A DNA stretch of 64,000 bases, taken from Salinarimonas sp. (lineage in GTDB: Bacteria > Pseudomonadota > Alphaproteobacteria > Rhizobiales > Beijerinckiaceae). The position numbers were made by a program, and so were the translations under genes. This document shows, piece after piece, positions 54,243 through 63,183 of this stretch (positions within the stretch are counted from its first letter, which is position 1; every line of letters starts with the position of its first letter). Location of the stretch: contig NZ_CP157794.1 of the NCBI RefSeq assembly GCF_040111675.1, forward strand, positions 2,501,501 through 2,565,500. The letters are read 5' to 3'. A model generated the notes under the pieces. The model was given only the letters and a program-made list of their open reading frames with translations. It was not told the origin of the DNA and searched no databases.

Positions 54243-54986
54243 TCACGAGGCCGGCGCGGCGGGGCCGCCGGGCGCCTCGTCGGTCTGGCCGGTCTCGTAG
54301 GCCGTGCGATCCATCTTCGGGCGCTCGGCGGTGATCGGCTGGCCGGTCACGAGGTAGTGGATCGTCTCGGCGACGTTGGTCGTGTGGTCGCCGATCCGCT
54401 CGACGTTCTTCGCGCAGAACAGGAGATGCGTGCAGAAGGTGATGTTGCGCGGATCTTCCATCATGTAGGTCAGCAGCTCGCGGAAGAGCGAGTTGTAGAG
54501 CGCGTCCGTCGCCCCGTCCCGGCGCCAGACCTCGAGCGCCTTGTCGACGTCGAGCTGGGTGTAGGCGTCGAGGATGTCCTTGAGCTGGCCGAGCACCATG
54601 TCCGACATGCGCTCGACGCCGAGCACGACGCGCTGCGGCTCGAACTGGCCGGAGATGGCGAGCGTGCGCTTGGAGATGTTCTTCGCCATGTCGCCGATCC
54701 GCTCGATGTCGGAGGCGATGCGGATGGCGGAAATCACTTCGCGCAGGTCGATCGCCATGGGCTGGCGCCGGGCGATGGTGAGGATCGCCTTCTCCTCGAT
54801 GTCGCGCTGGATCGTGTCGAGCCGGTAGTCGGTGCTGACCACCGACTGGGCGAGCCCGACGTCGCGGCGCACGAGGGCGGTGGTGGCGTCGGCGAGCATC
54901 TTCTCGGCGATGCCGCCCATCTCCATGATCGACCGGCGCAGCTCCTGGAGCTCGGTGTCGAAGGATGCGACGGTGTGCTGGGACAT
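54243..54986 (-). CDS. phoU: Phosphate signalling protein PhoU
   Basis: A 247-residue protein of two three-helix bundles that links PstB to PhoR and represses the regulon when phosphate is ample. The metal-binding motifs ERIGDMAKNI and ERIGDHTTNVAE are both present. GAGGAG precedes the ATG. It has a short Pro/Ala-rich tail. Confidence 0.95.
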   Translation of the reverse strand: MSQHTVASFDTELQELRRSIMEMGGIAEKMLADATTALVRRDVGLAQSVVSTDYRLDTIQRDIEEKAILTIARRQPMAIDLREVISAIRIASDIERIGDMAKNISKRTLAISGQFEPQRVVLGVERMSDMVLGQLKDILDAYTQLDVDKALEVWRRDGATDALYNSLFRELLTYMMEDPRNITFCTHLLFCAKNVERIGDHTTNVAETIHYLVTGQPITAERPKMDRTAYETGQTDEAPGGPAAPAS

Positions 54987-55018
54987 GGGGTCCGTCTCCT
55001 CGAGAGCAGGGGCAGGGC

Positions 55019-55870
55019 TCAGCCGAAGCGGCCGGTGATGTAGTCCTGCGTGCGCTTGTCGCGCGGATTGGTGAAGATCTGGTCGGTCGGCCCCTCCTCG
55101 ACGAGATAGCCGAGGTGGAAGAAGCAGGTCTTCTGGGAGACGCGCGCCGCCTGCTGCATCGAGTGGGTGACGATGACGATGGTGTAGTTCTGGCGCAGCT
55201 CGTCGATCAGCTCCTCGATGCGCGCGGTGGCGATCGGGTCGAGGGCCGAGCAGGGCTCGTCCATGAGGATGACCTCGGGCGAGACCGCGATGGCGCGGGC
55301 GATGCACAGGCGCTGCTGCTGGCCGCCGGAGAGGCCGGTGCCGGTCTCGGCGAGGCGGTCCTTCACCTCCTCCCACAGGCCCGCCTTGCGCAGCGAGGCC
55401 TCGACGATCTCGGCGAGGTCCGCCTTCGACTTGGCGAGGCCGTGGATGCGCGGGCCGTAGGCGACGTTCTCGAAGATCGTCTTGGGGAACGGGTTCGGCT
55501 TCTGGAAGACCATGCCGACGCGGGCGCGCAGCGTCACGACGTCGAGATCCGGATCGTAGACGTTCTTGCCGTCGATCGTGATCGTGCCGTCGACGCGCGC
55601 GCCCTCGATCGTGTCGTTCATGCGGTTGAGGCAGCGCAGGAACGTGGACTTGCCGCAGCCGGACGGGCCGATGAAGGCGGTGACCGCCCGCTCGGGAATG
55701 CCGATCGTCAGGTTGTAGATGGCCTGCTTGGCGCCGTAGAACACGTTCACGTCGCGGGCGTCGACCTTGGCGCCGTAATCGGCCTCCAGCGGGACGCGGA
55801 CGGTCTCGGTCTTGTCGAGCGCGGGCGCGGGCGCGTCCGGCGCCGCGGCGGGGGCATGCATGGCGGTCAT
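55019..55870 (-). CDS. pstB: Phosphate ABC transporter ATP-binding protein PstB
   Basis: The ATPase of the high-affinity phosphate importer (283 residues). Walker A is GPSGCGKST (68-76), the signature LSGGQQQRL and Walker [14 protein letters not shown]. An extra N-terminal tail of about 35 Ala/Pro-rich residues precedes the conserved core. It lies between pstA and phoU. Confidence 0.97.
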   Translation of the reverse strand: MTAMHAPAAAPDAPAPALDKTETVRVPLEADYGAKVDARDVNVFYGAKQAIYNLTIGIPERAVTAFIGPSGCGKSTFLRCLNRMNDTIEGARVDGTITIDGKNVYDPDLDVVTLRARVGMVFQKPNPFPKTIFENVAYGPRIHGLAKSKADLAEIVEASLRKAGLWEEVKDRLAETGTGLSGGQQQRLCIARAIAVSPEVILMDEPCSALDPIATARIEELIDELRQNYTIVIVTHSMQQAARVSQKTCFFHLGYLVEEGPTDQIFTNPRDKRTQDYITGRFG

Positions 55871-55887
55871 GTCGTCTCCTCGCTCGC

Positions 55888-57177
55888 TCACCACTTCCGC
55901 TCCAGGCGGTTGCGCAGAAGGATCGCGATCAGGTTCATCAGGATCAGGAAGCCCAATAGCACGAGAATGCCGGCGGACGTGCGCGCGACGAAGCCGCGCT
56001 CCGGGCTGTCCGCCCAGATGAAGATCTGCGTCGGCAGGGCCGTCGCGGGGTCGAGCAGGCCGCCGGGCGGGCTCGTGATGAAGGCGTTCATGCCGATCAG
56101 CAGGAGCGGCGCCGTCTCGCCGAGCGCCTGGGCGAGGCCGATGATCGTGCCCGTCAGGATGCCCGGCAGCGCCAGCGGCAGGACGTGGTGCAGCACCACC
56201 TCGTGCTTCGAGGCGCCGACGCCGAGCGCCGCCTCGCGGATCGAGGGCGGCACCGCCTTCAGCGAGGCGCGGGTGACGATGATCATGGTCGGCAGCGTCA
56301 TCAGCGCGAGCACCATGCCGCCGACGAGCGGCGCCGAGCGCGGCATGCCGAACCAGCCGAGGAACACGGCGAGGCCGAGGAGGCCGAACACGATCGAGGG
56401 GACGGCGGCGAGGTTGTTGATGTTCACCTCGATGATGTCCGTCCACTTGTTCTTCGGCGCGAACTCCTCGAGGTAGACCGCCGCCGCGATGCCGATCGGG
56501 AAACTGAGCAGGAAGCACACGAGCAGCGCGAAGAAGGAGCCGACGACGGCGCCGGACAGGCCCGCCAGCTCGGGGAAGCGACTGTCGGCGTTGGTGAACA
56601 GGGCCGTGTTGAACTCGGTCTCGATCCGCCCCTGCTCGTCCAGACGGTCGTAGAGCGCGAGCCCGATATCGTTCACCCGTCGGCGCGATTCCGGCAGATC
56701 CCGGTCGATCTCGCCCTTGGCGAGCTGGTCGTAGGGGTCCGACGCGGGGATCTCGAGCCGCACCGTCTCGCCGATCGAGCCCGGGTTCGCCACGACGTAG
56801 TCGCGGATCATGAAGTGCGCGTTGCTCGTGAGGACGTCGCGCGCGACCCGCAGCTCCGCCGGGGATGCGTCCGGGAACAGGCCCTCCATCGTCTGGTTGA
56901 CGATGGCGCGGTAGTTGCCGCGCGCCGGATCCTCGGCGTTCACGATCTCCGGGTCGATGTAGACGTCGACCACGACGTCGGTCTGCGTGAAGGCCTTGTA
57001 GCCCGACAGGACGAGCGATCCGATCAGGATCGCGAGCAGGCCGAGCGCGGTGCCGATCGCGATGACGCCGTAGAGGCGCAGCCGCGACTCGGACGCCCGG
57101 CGGCGGCGGCGCCGCGCATCCGCCTCGGACGACGTCCAGTCGACGGGCGACGAACCGATTTGCGCCGTGTCAGTCAT
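55888..57177 (-). CDS. pstA: Phosphate ABC transporter permease PstA
   Basis: A 429-residue inner-membrane permease, longer than the E. coli form because of an N-terminal extension with one helix (residues about 33-57) and a periplasmic region of about 150 residues. The ABC coupling segment [20 protein letters not shown] is present. It overlaps pstC by eight bases. Confidence 0.94.
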   Translation of the reverse strand: MTDTAQIGSSPVDWTSSEADARRRRRRASESRLRLYGVIAIGTALGLLAILIGSLVLSGYKAFTQTDVVVDVYIDPEIVNAEDPARGNYRAIVNQTMEGLFPDASPAELRVARDVLTSNAHFMIRDYVVANPGSIGETVRLEIPASDPYDQLAKGEIDRDLPESRRRVNDIGLALYDRLDEQGRIETEFNTALFTNADSRFPELAGLSGAVVGSFFALLVCFLLSFPIGIAAAVYLEEFAPKNKWTDIIEVNINNLAAVPSIVFGLLGLAVFLGWFGMPRSAPLVGGMVLALMTLPTMIIVTRASLKAVPPSIREAALGVGASKHEVVLHHVLPLALPGILTGTIIGLAQALGETAPLLLIGMNAFITSPPGGLLDPATALPTQIFIWADSPERGFVARTSAGILVLLGFLILMNLIAILLRNRLERKW

Positions 57178-58552
57178 ACTTCTCTCGATATTTCTGGACG
57201 ATGCGCAGGGCGATGATGTTCAGGCCCAACGTCGCGACGAAGAGGACGAGGCCGAGCGCGAAGGCGGCGAGCGTCTTCGGATTGTCGAACTCGGTGTCGC
57301 CGATCAGCAGCGTGACGATCTGCACGGTCACCGTCGTGACGGAGTCGAGCGGGTTGAAGGTCAGGGTGGCGATCAGGCCGGCGGCCATCACCACGATCAT
57401 GGTCTCGCCGATGGCGCGGCTCACCGCCAGCAGGATGCCGCCGGCGATGCCGGGCAGCGCCGCCGGGAGCAGCACCTTCATGATGGTCTCGCCCTGGGTC
57501 GCGCCCATGGCCAGCGAGCCGTCGCGCATGGACCGCGGGACCGCGTTGAGCGCGTCGTCCGTCATCGACGAGATGAACGGGATGATCATGATGCCCATCA
57601 CGCCGCCGGCGACGAGCGCGGTGTTCGGCGCGACCGGGATGCCGAGCGCCATGCCCGCCCCGCGGATGGCCGGGGCGACCACGATGACGGCGAAGAAGCC
57701 GTAGACGACGGTGGGGATGCCGGCGAGGATCTCCATCATCGGCTTGACCACAGCGCGGATGCGGTCGCTCGCGAACTCGGTGAGGTAGATCGCCGAGAAC
57801 AGCCCGATGGGCACCGCGACCGCCATGGCGATCGTGGCGATCAAGAGCGTGCCGACGAAGACCGGGATCGCGCCGAAGGCGCCGGCGCCGGCGATCTGGT
57901 CGGCGCGGATGGCGATCTGCGGCTCCCACTTGAGCCCGAAGAGGAACTCGCCGAGCGGGATGATGGCGAAGAACAGCCAGGCCTCGTAGAGCAGCGCGCC
58001 GATGATGCCGATCGTGGTGAAGATGGCGAGGACCGAGCACGTCACCATCAGGATCGACAGCGCGCGCTCGAAGCCCTGGCGGGCGCGAAACAGCGGACGC
58101 AGGCGGGCGCGGGCGACCACCATGGCGAGGATCGACAGGCCCAGCGCCGCGACGACCATCGCCCAGCGGGCGATCTGCGACCAGGCGGCGTAGCGATCGG
58201 CCGCGGCGCGGATCTCCGGGGACGGCTCGCCGAACATCATGCCGCCGGCGACGTTCTTGACCTCGGTGAGATACAGGGACAGCTGCGCCGGCGAGGCGCC
58301 GTCGGTCATGGAGGGCGGCAGGCTGGCCAGGATCAGCCGGTCGACGATCGTGCCCTGGAAGAGAAGCCAGATCAGCACGAGCAGAAGCGCCGGAACGCCC
58401 ACCCAGACCGCCACGAAGGCGCCGTGATAGACCGGCCGGGAATGTACCTCGCCGACGGACGTCGCGTAGACGAACTTCCGCCCCTGCGCCTGCCCGACGA
58501 AATAGGCGACGAGCGACAGGACGAGGATGACGAGGATCAGGTTACCGGCCAT
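57170..58552 (-). CDS. pstC: Phosphate ABC transporter permease PstC
   Basis: A 460-residue permease, also extended at the N-terminus (helices and about 150 extra residues before the conserved core), the usual alphaproteobacterial form. The coupling loop SLAMGATQGETIMKVLLPAA is clear. It follows pstS across a gap with a strong hairpin and overlaps pstA. Confidence 0.94.
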   Translation of the reverse strand: MAGNLILVILVLSLVAYFVGQAQGRKFVYATSVGEVHSRPVYHGAFVAVWVGVPALLLVLIWLLFQGTIVDRLILASLPPSMTDGASPAQLSLYLTEVKNVAGGMMFGEPSPEIRAAADRYAAWSQIARWAMVVAALGLSILAMVVARARLRPLFRARQGFERALSILMVTCSVLAIFTTIGIIGALLYEAWLFFAIIPLGEFLFGLKWEPQIAIRADQIAGAGAFGAIPVFVGTLLIATIAMAVAVPIGLFSAIYLTEFASDRIRAVVKPMMEILAGIPTVVYGFFAVIVVAPAIRGAGMALGIPVAPNTALVAGGVMGIMIIPFISSMTDDALNAVPRSMRDGSLAMGATQGETIMKVLLPAALPGIAGGILLAVSRAIGETMIVVMAAGLIATLTFNPLDSVTTVTVQIVTLLIGDTEFDNPKTLAAFALGLVLFVATLGLNIIALRIVQKYREKYD

Positions 58553-58593
58553 TGGGAGCCGCTCGCTTCGACACGCATGTCATATGACGGAAG

Positions 58594-58621
58594 GGTCACG
58601 GCGGGGTTCCGCCGTGACCCG
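58594..58621 (-). terminator. Hairpin between pstS and pstC
   Basis: A perfect 12-bp stem (GGGTCACGGCGG with CCGCCGTGACCC) around four bases. There is no T-run, so it probably slows transcription or protects the pstS message from 3' decay, allowing more binding protein than membrane subunits. Confidence 0.6.
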
Positions 58622-58643
58622 AGACGATGGGGAGCCTTCTAGC

Positions 58644-59696
58644 TCAGCCGCCGAAGCGCGTGAAGGTCTTGCCGTTGACGACGGCGTCCTGGACCTCGGC
58701 GCGACGCTCGTCCGACAGCGGAACCAGGCCGCGCTCGGAGAGGTAGCCGCCGGGGCCGATCGCCTCCTCGGCCATGTACATCTCGACGAACTCCTGCAGG
58801 CCCGGGATCACGCCGCGATGCGCGTTCTTCACGTAGAAGAACAGCGGGCGGGCGATCGGGTAGCTGTCGTCGGCGATGGTGTCCGGGGTCGGCTCGACGC
58901 CGTTGATCGGAACCGCCTTCAGCGTGTCCTGGTTCTCGTAGAGGAACGAGTAGCCGAAGATGCCGAGCGCGTTCGGATCCTGCTGGAGGCGCTGGACGAT
59001 GAGGTTGTCGTTCTCGCCGGCCTCGACGAACGGGCCGTCCTGGCGCATGCGCGAGCAGACCTGCTCGAAGCGCTCCTCGTCGGTCTCCTCGAGAGCCGCG
59101 ATCGCCGGGAACGTCTCGCAGGCGTCCTCCATCACGAGCTCGACGAAAGCGTCGCGGGTGCCGGAGGTCGGGGGCGGGCCGAACACGGTGATCGGCGCGT
59201 CGGGGAGCGACGGGTCGATCTCGTTCCAGTTGGTGTAGGGGTTCGCGACGACTTCGCCGTCGACCTCGACCTCGGAGGCGAGCGCCTGGAAGAGATGCTC
59301 CTCGGTGAGGCCGAAGTCCGGCGCCTCGGCGGCGTGGGCGACCGAGAGGCCGTCGAAGCCGATCAGCGCCTCGGAGACGTCGGTCACGCCGTTCTCGGTG
59401 CACAGCTCGAACTCGGACTCGCGCATGGCGCGGGAGGCGCCGGTGATGTCCGGCGTGCCGGGGCCGACGCCCTCGCAGAAGATGCGCATGCCGCCGCCCG
59501 TGCCGGTGGACTCGACGACCGGAGCCGCGAACTCGGTGGCGTTGGCGAACTCCTCGGAGACCGCCTGGGTGTAGGGGAACACCGTGGACGAGCCGACGAT
59601 GCGGATCTGGTCGCGGGTCTGGGCGTTGGCGGCGCCGGCGGCCAGGACGCCGGCGGCGGCGATCGCGAGCGCGCTCGTGTAGGTGACGAATTTCAC
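58644..59696 (-). CDS. pstS: Phosphate-binding protein PstS
   Basis: A 350-residue periplasmic binding protein of the phosphate importer. The signal peptide is MKFVTYTSALAIAAAGVLAA to ANA. The phosphate loop IRIVGSSTVFPYTQAV is at the start of the mature protein; VESTGTGGGMRIFCEG and PPPTSGTRDAF complete the site. The GTG start follows AGGGAGAT. It is the first gene of the operon behind a Pho box. Confidence 0.96.
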   Translation of the reverse strand: MKFVTYTSALAIAAAGVLAAGAANAQTRDQIRIVGSSTVFPYTQAVSEEFANATEFAAPVVESTGTGGGMRIFCEGVGPGTPDITGASRAMRESEFELCTENGVTDVSEALIGFDGLSVAHAAEAPDFGLTEEHLFQALASEVEVDGEVVANPYTNWNEIDPSLPDAPITVFGPPPTSGTRDAFVELVMEDACETFPAIAALEETDEERFEQVCSRMRQDGPFVEAGENDNLIVQRLQQDPNALGIFGYSFLYENQDTLKAVPINGVEPTPDTIADDSYPIARPLFFYVKNAHRGVIPGLQEFVEMYMAEEAIGPGGYLSERGLVPLSDERRAEVQDAVVNGKTFTRFGG

Positions 59697-59797
59697 GGGT
59701 TATCTCCCTGAGCGAATATGCGTGAGCCGTGAGGATCCCGGCCGGGATCCGGCCATGCCTGCGGGCGACGCCGATCGCGCCCCCCGACGCGTGGCGG

Positions 59798-59831
59798 ACC
59801 CTAGGAGCGGGCCATGACACTCATGTGACAC
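59798..59831 (-). promoter_or_regulatory. Pho box and promoter of pstS
   Basis: Reading toward pstS, GTGTCAC-ATGA-GTGTCAT forms two direct 7-bp PhoB repeats with the standard 4-base spacing (59814-59831). Exactly ten bases on is TAGGGT (59798-59803), a suitable -10 hexamer. The Pho box thus replaces the -35, as in PhoB-dependent promoters. It lies about 118 bases before the pstS start. Confidence 0.88.
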
Positions 59832-59922
59832 GTTCACGAAACGCGCGAGCGCCGGATCGGATCGATCGGCGCGCCCCGCCCCGGACCGACGGCGCCGGCG
59901 GCGGGGCCGCTCCTTCGTCCCC

Positions 59923-62900
59923 TCACGCCGTCGCCGGCGTGCGCGTCACGGTCGTCGTCGGCCCGGTCTTCCCCCGGATCGCCACGTAGATGGCCGGGAT
60001 GACGAGCACGGTGAGCAGGGTCGACGAGATCAGCCCGAAGAGCAGCGAGATCGCGAGCCCCTGGAAGATCGGGTCGAACAGGATCACCGCCGCGCCGATC
60101 ATCGCCGCGACCGCGGTCAAGAGGATCGGCTTGAAGCGCACCGCGCCGGCCTCGATCAGCACGTCGACCAAGGTCCGCTCGCCCTGCTCGGCGTGGCGGA
60201 TGAAGTCGATGAGCAGGATCGAGTTGCGCACGATGATGCCGGCCAGCGCGATGAAGCCGATCATCGAGGTGGCCGAGAACGGCGCGCCGAACAGCCAGTG
60301 CCCGAACACGATGCCGATCAGCGTCAGCGGCACGGGCGTGAGCACCACGAGCGGCGCCTTGAACGAGCCGAACTGCGCGACCACCAGGATGTAGATCGCC
60401 AGAAGCGCCACCGCGAAGGCCGCGCCCATGTCGCGGAACGTGACGTAGGTCACCTCCCACTCCCCGTCCCAGAGCAGGACGGGGGCGCTGTCGTCGAGGG
60501 GCTGGCCGGCATAGCGAACCGTCGGCTTGGGCAGATCGCTCCAGTCCATGGCGTCGAGCCGGTCCTGGACGGCCAGCATGCCGTAGAGCGGGGCCTCGTA
60601 GTCGCCCGCGAGCTCGGCCATCACCATCTCGGCCGGGCGCCCGTTGCGCCGGAAGATCGGGAAGGAGGCGCGCTCGCTCACGACCTCGACGACGTCGCCG
60701 AGCTCGACCACGCCCCGGTCGCCGGGAAGCAGGTTCGTCGGGATCGGCGTCGTCAGCGACGCCTCGCCCATCTGCCGCTCGGCCTTGGGCCGCGCCAGCG
60801 TGATCGGGATCGGCGCGCGCCCCTCGCCGCGATGCGAGTAGCCGACGAGCTGGCGGCCGTAGAGCGCCCCGATCGTGTCGAAGACGTCGCGTTGCTCCAC
60901 GCCGTGGAACTCGAGCGCGTCGTCGACGAGCGCGAGCCGCACGCGCTCGGCCGGCGCCCCGAAGCTGTCGTCGACGTCGACGACGAAGGGCACCGCCTCG
61001 AAGGCCTCGCGCACCCGCGTCGCGACCGCGCGCCGGGTCTCGGCGTCCGGGCCGTAGATCTCGGCGAGCAGGGTCGCGAGGACCGGCGGGCCGGGCGGCG
61101 GCTCGACGACCTTCACCGTCGTGCCTTCGGGCACCGCCACGGCGGCGAGCCGCTCGCGGATCTCGAGCGCGATCGGGTGGCTCGCCCGCTCGCGGTGCTC
61201 CTTCGAGGTGAGGTTGACCTGGATCTCGCCCATCTGCGGCTCGGAGCGGATATAGTAGTGCCGCACGAGGCCGTTGAAGTTGAAGGGCGCCGCCGTGCCG
61301 GCATAGGTCTGCATGCCGACGATCTCGTCCATGGCGACGAGCTCGTTCGCCAGCGCCGAGAGGACGCGGTTCGTCGCCTCCACGCTCGCGCCCTCGGGCA
61401 GGTCGACCACGACGGAGAGCTCCGACTTGTTGTCGAAGGGGAGCAGCTTCACCGTGACGTCGCGGGTGTAGAACGGGACGACGGAAGCGACCGTCGCGAC
61501 GCCGACCAGCGCCAGGAACACGATCGCGCGCCAGCGGCTCGCGAGCAGCGGCCGGGCGACGGCCGCGAAGCCGCGCCCAAGCACGCCGCCGTGATGGGCG
61601 CCGTGCCCTTCCCCGCCCTCGTGCCCGGCCGCGTGCTCGCGCCCCAGCTTCACCATCAGCCAGGGCGTGACCATCACCGCGACGAAGAAGGAGAAGATCA
61701 TCGCCGCGGACGCGACCGCCGGGATCGGGCTCATGTAGGGGCCCATCAGCCCCGAGACGAAGAGCATCGGGAGGAGCGCCGCCACGACGGTGAGCGTCGC
61801 GACGATGGTGGGGTTGCCCACCTCCGCCACGGCGTCGACCGCGGCCTTCACCTTGTTGCGGCCGTCGCGCATGGCCCAGTGCCGGGCGATGTTCTCGATG
61901 ACGACGATGGCGTCGTCGACGAGGATGCCGATGGCGAAGATCAGCGCGAACAGGCTCACCCGGTTGAGCGTGTAGCCCATCAGGTTCGCGGCGAAGAGGG
62001 TGAGGAGGATCGTCACCGGGATGACGATGGCGACGACGATCGCCTCGCGCAGCCCGATGGCGAGCCCGACGAGCAGGATGATCGAGACCGTGGCGAGCCC
62101 GAGATGGAACAGGAGCTCGTTCGCCTTCTCGTTCGCCGTCTCGCCGTAGTCGCGGGTGACGAGCACCTCGACGCCGTCGGGGATCAGCGCCCCGTGCAGC
62201 CCCTCGACGCGCTCGACGACCGCATGCGCGATCTCGACGGCGTTGGCGCCCGGCCGCTTAGCGACGGCGAGGGAAACCGCCGGGGCGGCGTCGAGCGCGC
62301 CCGTCTCGGTCGGCGCGTAGTCGAAGACGTAGTGATCGACCGCGTCGAAGGCGTAGCCGACGTCCGCCACGTCGCGGACGTAGACCGGCCGGCCGTCCCG
62401 GGTGGTGACGAGGAGGTTGCCGATCTCGGCGGGGCTCGACAGCGTCTCGCCGGCGGCGAGCGCCAGCTGGTCGCCGGCGACGCGCACCTGGCCGACCGGG
62501 AAGGCGCGGTTGGCCCCCTCGAGCTTCGCGGCGAGCTGCTGGAGCGTGACGCCCATCGTCGCGAGCCGCGCGGGGTCGGGCGCGACGCGGATCTCGACCG
62601 GCGTCTCGCCGACGAGATAGGTGAGGCCCACGTCGTCGATCTTGGAGACCTCGACGCGCAATTCGCGCGCGATCCGCGTCAGGTCGTTCGCCGTGAAGCG
62701 GTCCGCCGCCTCGGGCGCGGGCGTGAGGGTGAGCACCACGATGGCCACGTCGTCGATGCCGCGCCCGACGATCAGCGGCTCGGGGATGCCGACGGGGATG
62801 CGGTCCATGTTGGCGCGCACCTTCTCGTGCACGCGCAGGATCGCGTCGTCCGAATCCGTGCCGACCTCGAAGCGGGCGGTGACCATCGCGCCGTCGTCGC

Positions 62901-63183
62901 GGGTCTGGGAATAGACGTGCTCGACGCCGTCGATGGACTTGACGATGGTCTCCAGCGGCTCTGTGACGAGCTCGACCGCGTCCTCGGCGCGCAGGCCCGC
63001 GGCCTGAAGGTGGATGTCCACCATCGGCACCGAGATCTGCGGCTCCTCCTCGCGCGGCAGCGTGACGAGCGCGACGAGGCCGAGCGCGAGGGAGGCCAGC
63101 AGCAGGAGCGGCGTCAGCGGAGAGGTGATGAAGGCGCGGGTCAGGCCGCCCGCGATGCCGAGCTTTTGGGTCTGGTTGCTCAT
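59923..63183 (-). CDS. RND efflux transporter permease
   Basis: A 1086-residue AcrB/MdtB-like inner-membrane pump. The proton-relay Asp pair is in ILVDDAIVVIENIARH. Two large periplasmic regions are visible after the first helix and after about residue 560. There is a His/Gly-rich cytoplasmic linker (HAAGHEGGEGHGAHHG) between the halves. It overlaps the membrane fusion protein gene by four bases. The outer-membrane partner is not in the window. Substrate class (drug or other) is not clear. Confidence 0.95.
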   Translation of the reverse strand: MSNQTQKLGIAGGLTRAFITSPLTPLLLLASLALGLVALVTLPREEEPQISVPMVDIHLQAAGLRAEDAVELVTEPLETIVKSIDGVEHVYSQTRDDGAMVTARFEVGTDSDDAILRVHEKVRANMDRIPVGIPEPLIVGRGIDDVAIVVLTLTPAPEAADRFTANDLTRIARELRVEVSKIDDVGLTYLVGETPVEIRVAPDPARLATMGVTLQQLAAKLEGANRAFPVGQVRVAGDQLALAAGETLSSPAEIGNLLVTTRDGRPVYVRDVADVGYAFDAVDHYVFDYAPTETGALDAAPAVSLAVAKRPGANAVEIAHAVVERVEGLHGALIPDGVEVLVTRDYGETANEKANELLFHLGLATVSIILLVGLAIGLREAIVVAIVIPVTILLTLFAANLMGYTLNRVSLFALIFAIGILVDDAIVVIENIARHWAMRDGRNKVKAAVDAVAEVGNPTIVATLTVVAALLPMLFVSGLMGPYMSPIPAVASAAMIFSFFVAVMVTPWLMVKLGREHAAGHEGGEGHGAHHGGVLGRGFAAVARPLLASRWRAIVFLALVGVATVASVVPFYTRDVTVKLLPFDNKSELSVVVDLPEGASVEATNRVLSALANELVAMDEIVGMQTYAGTAAPFNFNGLVRHYYIRSEPQMGEIQVNLTSKEHRERASHPIALEIRERLAAVAVPEGTTVKVVEPPPGPPVLATLLAEIYGPDAETRRAVATRVREAFEAVPFVVDVDDSFGAPAERVRLALVDDALEFHGVEQRDVFDTIGALYGRQLVGYSHRGEGRAPIPITLARPKAERQMGEASLTTPIPTNLLPGDRGVVELGDVVEVVSERASFPIFRRNGRPAEMVMAELAGDYEAPLYGMLAVQDRLDAMDWSDLPKPTVRYAGQPLDDSAPVLLWDGEWEVTYVTFRDMGAAFAVALLAIYILVVAQFGSFKAPLVVLTPVPLTLIGIVFGHWLFGAPFSATSMIGFIALAGIIVRNSILLIDFIRHAEQGERTLVDVLIEAGAVRFKPILLTAVAAMIGAAVILFDPIFQGLAISLLFGLISSTLLTVLVIPAIYVAIRGKTGPTTTVTRTPATA

